DNA from: CAVTWJ01 sp964525605
GTDB lineage: Bacteria; Oederibacteriota; Muellerivitia; Muellerivitales; Muellerivitaceae
Direction of reading: 5' to 3'
Length of the DNA: 64,000 nucleotides
Assembly (NCBI GenBank): GCA_964525605.1
Contig: CAZGKT010000003.1
Coordinates: 62,001-126,000 of the forward strand
The notes below the pieces were generated by a model. It saw nothing but the letters and a program-made list of their open reading frames with translations, had not been told where the DNA came from and ran no database searches. How positions within the stretch are numbered: position 1 is the first letter of the stretch; every line of letters begins with the position of its first letter. Both the position numbers and the translations under genes were made by a program. Shown here one piece after another: positions 59,636 to 64,000 of the stretch.

Positions 59636-60116
59636 AACTACGCCGAGACTGGTTTGCGGTCAAAACTTCTGGAATCAAGGCTGCCGGGAACTTAACAAAC
59701 GCACGGGGGGAATCCGTGAAAGCGGAGCCTTTTTGCTGGGAAAAAAGGAAGGGAACAACCGCCGGATTACCCGTTTGGTTTATTACGACGACTTGGATCC
59801 GCATTGTTTCGACAAGGGAATTGTGGAATTCGACGGCAGCAAATTCGGGCTTCTCTGGGAAATCTGCCGGGGTGAGGGCACGGAAGTCGTGGCAGACGTT
59901 CATGTGCACGCCCGCGGTTCCGGGCAAAGCCCATCGGACCGAGCCCATCCCATGATGCCCCTGGCGGGGCATTGGGCGGTCATCCTTCCTTCCTTCGCTG
60001 GGAAGAACAATTTGCCTGGGGCGATTGGTCTTTACCAATATCAAGGAGATGGAAATTGGACCAACCGTTCACGGGAAGGTAAGAATTTTTTCCGATTGGA
60101 CAAGGACACCCCATGA
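59595..60116 (+). CDS. JAB/JAMM metalloprotease (probable deconjugase)
   Basis: 173 aa. JAMM zinc site: Glu42 in ESGAFLLG, His103 and His105 in ADVHVHARGSGQSPSD with Ser112 and Asp115 (H-x-H-x6-S-x2-D, one residue shorter than the common x7). The family removes ubiquitin-like proteins from targets by cutting isopeptide bonds or trims Ubl precursors; because both Ubl proteins here already end in Gly, deconjugation is the more likely role. ATG 59595 has AGAGGA upstream and overlaps the E2-fold gene by 41 nt. Confidence 0.82.
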   Translation: MNGSTGTSPRETPETTPRLVCGQNFWNQGCRELNKRTGGIRESGAFLLGKKEGNNRRITRLVYYDDLDPHCFDKGIVEFDGSKFGLLWEICRGEGTEVVADVHVHARGSGQSPSDRAHPMMPLAGHWAVILPSFAGKNNLPGAIGLYQYQGDGNWTNRSREGKNFFRLDKDTP

Positions 60117-61453
60117 AAATCGACCCGGAAACCACCCGCCTTCTCAAACTTTACCCGGAAAGCGGCCGGGGCGACCTGGAGGATGGCCAGGCCTTTTTCG
60201 ACCAATTGAAACTTGAGGTTTACCTGAGCGAGTCGGATTCAGACCAGCCCGCCGCCCAGGCCGCAGCCCTAACCGCCGTGGTGACGGGGGTGCGCAGTTT
60301 CCGGGGGGGCGTTTGCCTGACCGGAGCGGTCCATGAAAAATTGCTTTTACCCCTGCCCCCCTACCAAACAATGGGTGAGGCCGCATCCGGGCTGGGCGCG
60401 ACGAAGGGGGTGAAGGCCGACTATTCGATCGTGATCGGTTACGCCCCCCCGCACACAAAGGCCTGGGCCGTCAAACCTTGGTGGGACGGTTGGAAAGTGG
60501 GTCTGAGACCCATTCACGACGACCAGCCCTTGGGAGTCGGATCCAATGTCCTGGCGGGAATCGCCGCGGGGGCCCTGGCTGTTTCGGAAGCTTTTAAACG
60601 CGCCTTGGGGGATCCCCGGGCGGGCCGCGAAGCGTCTTCGGTTTCCATATGGGACCCGGTCCAGAATTCAAACCCCCTGAAGAAAGAAGTATATCTGCCC
60701 AAGTCCCTTTGGGCCCTCGGTCTGGGTAATTTGGGTCAGGCCTATCTTTGGACCTTCGGGTTGCTGCCTTTCAAGGAGCCTCAGGAGGTCGAGCTTCTCC
60801 TTCAGGATTTTGACTATGTCCAAGCTTCCAACTATGGCACTTCCGTACTGACGGGGCACGACGACGTAGGTGTGCGCAAAAGCAAAATCATGGAGACATG
60901 GGCACTCAAGATGGGCTTCAAGGTGACACGCAACGACCGGCCCTTCGACCAAAACACGCGGCGGCGTGATTTCGAGCCTTCCGTGGTTCTCTCGGGGCTG
61001 GACAACGTTTCGACCCGCCGGCTTTTAAGCGGTGCCAATTTTGATTACATCATCGACGCGGGGTTGGGCAATACGGCCAGCAACTACCATCTCTACCGAA
61101 TCAACGTGTTCGACGAGAACTTCAGGCCCGAGGACATTCTCAAGGACGATGGAGCGGGGGAAAACGAGAGGATCGAGTCGAACAAGGCCCTTCGCGCCTA
61201 TCGGGAAGAAGTGACCAAATACCCGGAGGAAGAATGCGGTATCGCTGAGATCGCGGGGGCAAGCGTGGCCGTACCCTTCGTAAGCGTGTTTACCAGCGCG
61301 TTGGTCATCACCCAGGCGATACGAATGGCTTCGCTGGAACCGCCTTTCCGGACCCTATCCGGTTCCACCATGGACTTTCCGGAAATCCGAACCCGTTACG
61401 ACGACACTCTCAAGGTGAAGAACCTGGGTTATTCTGAGGCGATGGCCTGGTGA
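60113..61453 (+). CDS. E1-like (ThiF/UBA family) activating enzyme with N-terminal extra domain
   Basis: 446 aa. About 190 N-terminal residues form a domain of unknown fold (LTAVVTGVRSFRGGVCLTG, PPYQTMGEAASGLGA). Then the ThiF/E1 core: nucleotide loop ALGLGNLGQAYL (about residue 203), LLLQDFDYVQASNYGTS, RKSKI, SGLDNVSTRRLL, and the catalytic region EECGIAEIAGASVAVPF with Cys375. It should adenylate the Ubl C-terminal Gly with ATP and pass it to Cys375. The ATG overlaps the JAB stop (ATGA), so translation is coupled. There are no Cys pairs for a zinc ribbon in the visible core. Confidence 0.85.
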   Translation: MKIDPETTRLLKLYPESGRGDLEDGQAFFDQLKLEVYLSESDSDQPAAQAAALTAVVTGVRSFRGGVCLTGAVHEKLLLPLPPYQTMGEAASGLGATKGVKADYSIVIGYAPPHTKAWAVKPWWDGWKVGLRPIHDDQPLGVGSNVLAGIAAGALAVSEAFKRALGDPRAGREASSVSIWDPVQNSNPLKKEVYLPKSLWALGLGNLGQAYLWTFGLLPFKEPQEVELLLQDFDYVQASNYGTSVLTGHDDVGVRKSKIMETWALKMGFKVTRNDRPFDQNTRRRDFEPSVVLSGLDNVSTRRLLSGANFDYIIDAGLGNTASNYHLYRINVFDENFRPEDILKDDGAGENERIESNKALRAYREEVTKYPEEECGIAEIAGASVAVPFVSVFTSALVITQAIRMASLEPPFRTLSGSTMDFPEIRTRYDDTLKVKNLGYSEAMAW

Positions 61454-61484
61454 TGGGAAAACCCAATTATTTAGAGGTTCTTCC

Positions 61485-61690
61485 TATTCGACTAATTGAC
61501 TAATACCGGCCTTTAGTCGTTTAGTCGAATCGTTAGTCAATTAGTCGATTCATTAGTCGATTAGTCCCCCAAAAACCAAAGAATTCGGTGTATTCCCCTT
61601 TACGACTCATTTGCGTCTAATTGACTAAAGGCGGTCATTAGTCGAATGAGTCGATTAGCGAATCGATTCATACCGGTCTTTAGACGATAT
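61485..61690. repeat. Degenerate TTAGTCGA-type repeats
   Basis: At least nine copies of TTAGTCGA, TTAGTCAA or the reverse complement TTGACTAA, in two clusters (about 61485-61566 and 61616-61670). Spacing is irregular, so this is not a CRISPR. It forms many alternative hairpins because both orientations occur. Confidence 0.7.
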
Positions 61691-61691
61691 T

Positions 61692-61814
61692 TCTCACTTC
61701 CAATTTTAATTGGTAGTGAGATTGGATAATTGGAAGTGAGATTTACCGGTCTTTTATTTGGTTATTGAGGTTTTTTTTAGACCGGTAGGGTCGGTAATTG
61801 GAAGTGAGATTTAT
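61692..61814. repeat. Repeats of TTGGAAGTGAGATTTA
   Basis: AATTGGAAGTGAGATTTA occurs twice (about 61728-61745 and 61796-61813) and its variants twice more, inverted (CTCACTTCCAATT, 61693-61705) and direct (AATTGGTAGTGAGATT). ACCGGTC/GACCGGT-like pieces lie between. Confidence 0.65.
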
Positions 61815-61921
61815 ACCGACCGTGTACCACCGAATTCCGGTATGAATACCACCCAATACCAGCCGTATACCGGCTGAATACCAGTGAATACCGCCGTATA
61901 CCGGGGTAATACCATTTATAC
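61813..61921. repeat. Degenerate GAATACCnnnGTATACCGG repeats
   Basis: Seven or so units of the form (G)AATACC or (G)TATACCGG at 9-13-bp intervals. The series runs into unrelated sequence at about 61922. Together with the two preceding series it fills most of the gap between the E1 gene and the next sigma-54 promoter. Confidence 0.65.
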
Positions 61922-62017
61922 AGGATGCTGTGACCCCAGGTGTGCTCGGGGGGACTAACTGTGTACTTGGGCGGAAAGAGAACGCCCTATCAAATGCGAT
62001 CATCGTGTAAGTGTTGA

Positions 62018-62051
62018 TTCCCGTTTTGGTAAATCAATCTCATTTTGATTG
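62018..62051. promoter_or_regulatory. Putative enhancer (UAS), variant
   Basis: CTCATTTTGATTG (62039-62051) is a good arm; the expected left partner is replaced by AAATCAATCT at 62031-62040. Centred about 65 bp upstream of the -24 GG at 62104. Confidence 0.45.
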
Positions 62052-62102
62052 ATTGAAATTCAACAAAAACCCTTTTGAAGGTTGAAAAAAGCCTTTCGCC
62101 GG

Positions 62103-62118
62103 TGGCACGTCCCTTGCT
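62103..62118 (+). promoter_or_regulatory. Sigma-54 promoter core for the membrane-anchored Ubl gene
   Basis: TGGCACGTCCCTTGCT: GG 62104-62105, N10, GC 62116-62117. Closest in the window to the textbook consensus. Confidence 0.88.
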
Positions 62119-62176
62119 CTTAACTCCTCTGGAATTGAATTAAAAACGAATGATATAGATGGCCTTGGAGGCACTC

Positions 62177-63937
62177 TTGAAACGGAATACTCGCTTGATG
62201 GTGATGGCAATTCTTTTGGCCGGTTGCGTCGGGTTCTTCACCTCCTGCGCCAGTAATCTGGTTAAAAACCCTCAGCCTCCCGCGACTGTTTTGAACTCCG
62301 ATCCCGTTGCGGCCCCGGATACGAAGCCTCAGGTCGTCGCGGCAACGACTGCATCTCAACCGAACCTTCATTCAGCCCTTGCCCGCCACGCTTCGCGCAA
62401 AATTCATCGAAGGGTTGTCCATGCAAGCCCGGTGGTTTTAACGGCTCCTGCCGGATCGGCTCCTAAAACAAGTCCGGCTTTGGCCGTCGTCCCGTCCTTT
62501 GTGGCCATGGATTCCGCCGTTCAACCCGGCGCCACGAGAAAGGGCAACGGATGGCCCTGGTTACTTCTTCTGCTTCTTCTACTTTTATTAATGGATTTGG
62601 GCCGACGCCTTTGGGCCCGGTACCAGCTTGAAAAACAGGCCCTGGCGGAAGACGCCGAATGGAGAAAAAGAGGGATCATGGCTCAGATCGCTCGGTTGAC
62701 CCATAAAGCTAAACTGGCGAAGCGCACTCGACTGGCTTACCGGGCAAAATTAGCGCGGGAAGCGGAATTGGCCCATGAGGCGAAATTGGCCCGGGCCGCG
62801 AGCTTGGTTCGAAAGGGTATCCGGGCTAAGGTTGCCGCATTGGCCCATAAATTGATGATGGCCAAACGCGCCCGATTGGCTCGAAAGGCGAAATTGGCGG
62901 GGGAAGCTCTTTTAGCCCATGAAGCCCAATTAGCGAGAGAAAAAGAACTGGCGCATCAGGCGAAATTGGCGAGAAATGCCCGCTTGGCCCACAAGGAAAA
63001 ATTAGCCCGTGAGGCGCTTCTAGCCCGTGATGCGAAATCAGCGAAAGAAGCTGAATTAGCCCACCAGGCGAAATTGAAGAGAAACGCCCAGTTGGCTCAT
63101 CAGGAGAAATTAGCCAAGGAAGCGCGGGCGACCCAGCCGATCGCTTTGTCGAAAGGTTCCGTAACGGTCGAACAACCGGGTTCAAAAATTGCCGTTCCCG
63201 TGGCAGTGGAAGGAATCGGAGTCGTTGGCCCCGAATATTTACATCCAACCGCTTCAGCTCAAGAGACCGTAAAAACCCATGGTGGATCAACCCAACAGCC
63301 CCATTCGACCCAGCCGGAAACACACTTCAAAGGCGCCGGATCGGTTCAAAAGGGAATCTTATCAAAGATTCCCGGATTTAATCCCAAGGTCGTCCTAACG
63401 GAAGCTCCGGGAATTGCTTCATTGGGGGTTCTGGCCAAAGACGCCGGATTGACCGGGGATGAGATTCTCGTGCAGGGCCCGGGGATGGCGGAAGTGGTCA
63501 AGGTGACGGTGAAGACGGGAGCGACCTTCCAAGAAATCATCGTGTCCGTGGCTCGGATGGGAAATTTTTCGGCCCAAGAGGCCCATGTCTTTATAGAAAA
63601 CGCGCAGTTTCCTTTGGACCCGACCCACCGGATGGAGGCTCAACATCCGCGTCACTTGGTCCACCATGTCCACACCCAGAAGGAAATCGAAGTGAAGGCC
63701 CAATTCAACGGTTTGGAACGCCAAAAGAACTTCTCGCCCGCGACCACCGTTCGCAAGATCCTGGCCTGGGCGGTCCATGATTTCATGATTCCCGATCAGG
63801 ACGGAACGGAAGTTTATTTGTCCGTCGCGGGTTCGACCGTGCCCATGTCCGACACGACCCATTTGGGCCGTTATGTGCCGCATGATCAAAACAAGTTAGT
63901 CATTAACGTGATGACCCCCGCGCGAGTGATCGGGTAA
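62177..63937 (+). CDS. Membrane-anchored protein with hexapeptide repeats and C-terminal two-domain Ubl module
   Basis: 586 aa from TTG 62177, which has GGAGG 5 nt upstream; ATG 62159 lacks an RBS. N-terminal hydrophobic segment RLMVMAILLAGCVGFFTSC offers a lipobox (LLAGC) or acts as a signal anchor. After a Pro/Ala/Thr-rich region comes a Leu-rich helix (about 124-142, WPWLLLLLLLLLLMDLG) with RRLW after it, so the rest should be cytoplasmic. Residues about 158-318 are over 20 six-residue units (KLAREA, ELAHEA, QLAREK). Residues about 428-586 form the same Ubl module as 58644, including VKTGATFQEIIVSVARMGNF, HPRHLVHHVHTQKEI and the end TPARVIG. It looks like a membrane-tethered Ubl that can itself be activated by the E1. 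Confidence 0.8.
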   Translation: MKRNTRLMVMAILLAGCVGFFTSCASNLVKNPQPPATVLNSDPVAAPDTKPQVVAATTASQPNLHSALARHASRKIHRRVVHASPVVLTAPAGSAPKTSPALAVVPSFVAMDSAVQPGATRKGNGWPWLLLLLLLLLLMDLGRRLWARYQLEKQALAEDAEWRKRGIMAQIARLTHKAKLAKRTRLAYRAKLAREAELAHEAKLARAASLVRKGIRAKVAALAHKLMMAKRARLARKAKLAGEALLAHEAQLAREKELAHQAKLARNARLAHKEKLAREALLARDAKSAKEAELAHQAKLKRNAQLAHQEKLAKEARATQPIALSKGSVTVEQPGSKIAVPVAVEGIGVVGPEYLHPTASAQETVKTHGGSTQQPHSTQPETHFKGAGSVQKGILSKIPGFNPKVVLTEAPGIASLGVLAKDAGLTGDEILVQGPGMAEVVKVTVKTGATFQEIIVSVARMGNFSAQEAHVFIENAQFPLDPTHRMEAQHPRHLVHHVHTQKEIEVKAQFNGLERQKNFSPATTVRKILAWAVHDFMIPDQDGTEVYLSVAGSTVPMSDTTHLGRYVPHDQNKLVINVMTPARVIG

Positions 63938-63973
63938 TAGAGGCCGGCTGAAGATCCTAAAAAAGGTTGTGAA

Positions 63974-64000
63974 ATGCTTAAAACCATCAAGAAGCCCAAA
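63974..64000 (+). CDS. Possible start of a further gene (truncated by window edge)
   Basis: ATG 63974 opens MLKTIKKPK, with AAAAAGG at 63960-63966 upstream. Only nine codons are inside the window, so no function can be given. Confidence 0.3.

Noticed and set aside
61485..61921. CRISPR array
   Set aside because: Repeat units are short, degenerate, in both orientations and irregularly spaced; no cas genes are present.
61743..62003. 86-residue minus-strand frame in the repeat region
   Set aside because: It consists of translated short repeats, without a credible RBS or domain.

Overview
The window is a gene-dense chromosomal segment of a Gram-negative (diderm) bacterium. Evidence for two membranes: many lipobox proteins, an RND efflux pump, DUF1207-type outer-membrane proteins and periplasmic Spy/YceI/BON/LysM proteins. 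I see no rRNA, tRNA, CRISPR array, transposase or phage module, and I cannot assign a phylum; the number of unrecognised secreted proteins suggests a poorly sampled lineage.

Layout. 0-2.1 kb: end of phosphoketolase, class I aldolase and small proteins. 2.2-5.6 kb: a P-type proton ATPase with a long Pro/Glu/Lys tail carrying two DUF2934-like segments. 5.6-9.2 kb: a repeat-containing secreted protein with a four-helix membrane partner, a ROK kinase and a PRC-barrel protein. 9.3-20.1 kb: RND pump, secreted unknowns, FGE-like protein, a second proton ATPase, DUF4912, PilZ and AI-2E-type transporter. 20.2-24.8 kb: single-domain response regulator, DUF2959 lipoprotein, Spy-like protein, two tandem DUF1207 proteins, flavin reductase. 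25-34.4 kb: stress-type genes (second copy of the repeat-protein/membrane-protein cassette, PPK2, DnaK, BON, DedA, PLDc_N, LysM, sll1863-like). 34.4-38.6 kb: pyruvate decarboxylase, alcohol dehydrogenase, acylating aldehyde dehydrogenase. 38.8-46.7 kb: five tandem lipoproteins with Thr-rich stalks and DUF3494 (ice-binding-like) heads. 47-57 kb: cupin, second AI-2E transporter, EndoIII-like glycosylase, DUF4403, DUF883-like, GlsB/YeaQ, YceI, PLD synthase, metallophosphoesterase. 57.5-64 kb: a ubiquitin-like conjugation operon (two-domain Ubl, E2-fold protein, JAB peptidase, E1) followed by a second gene that carries the same Ubl at the end of a membrane-anchored, hexapeptide-repeat protein.

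Regulation is the unifying theme. Eighteen sites match the sigma-54 -24/-12 core with exact GG-N10-GC spacing. Most have, about 65-215 bp upstream, the same inverted repeat (about AATCAAAATGAT, 9-11 nt, ATCGTTTTGATTG), which looks like the site of one enhancer-binding protein. Three of these repeats sit between divergent promoters. The targets are envelope and stress proteins, four of the five adhesin-like lipoproteins (directly or by read-through), the response regulator and, by position, both parts of the ubiquitin-like system. I infer that this organism runs an envelope/stress regulon from sigma-54 and that the ubiquitin-like pathway belongs to it.

Metabolism: phosphoketolase plus aldolase, and pyruvate decarboxylase plus alcohol and acylating aldehyde dehydrogenases, point to mixed fermentation through acetyl-phosphate, acetaldehyde, ethanol and acetyl-CoA. 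The two proton ATPases and PPK2 fit life under fluctuating energy supply or pH.
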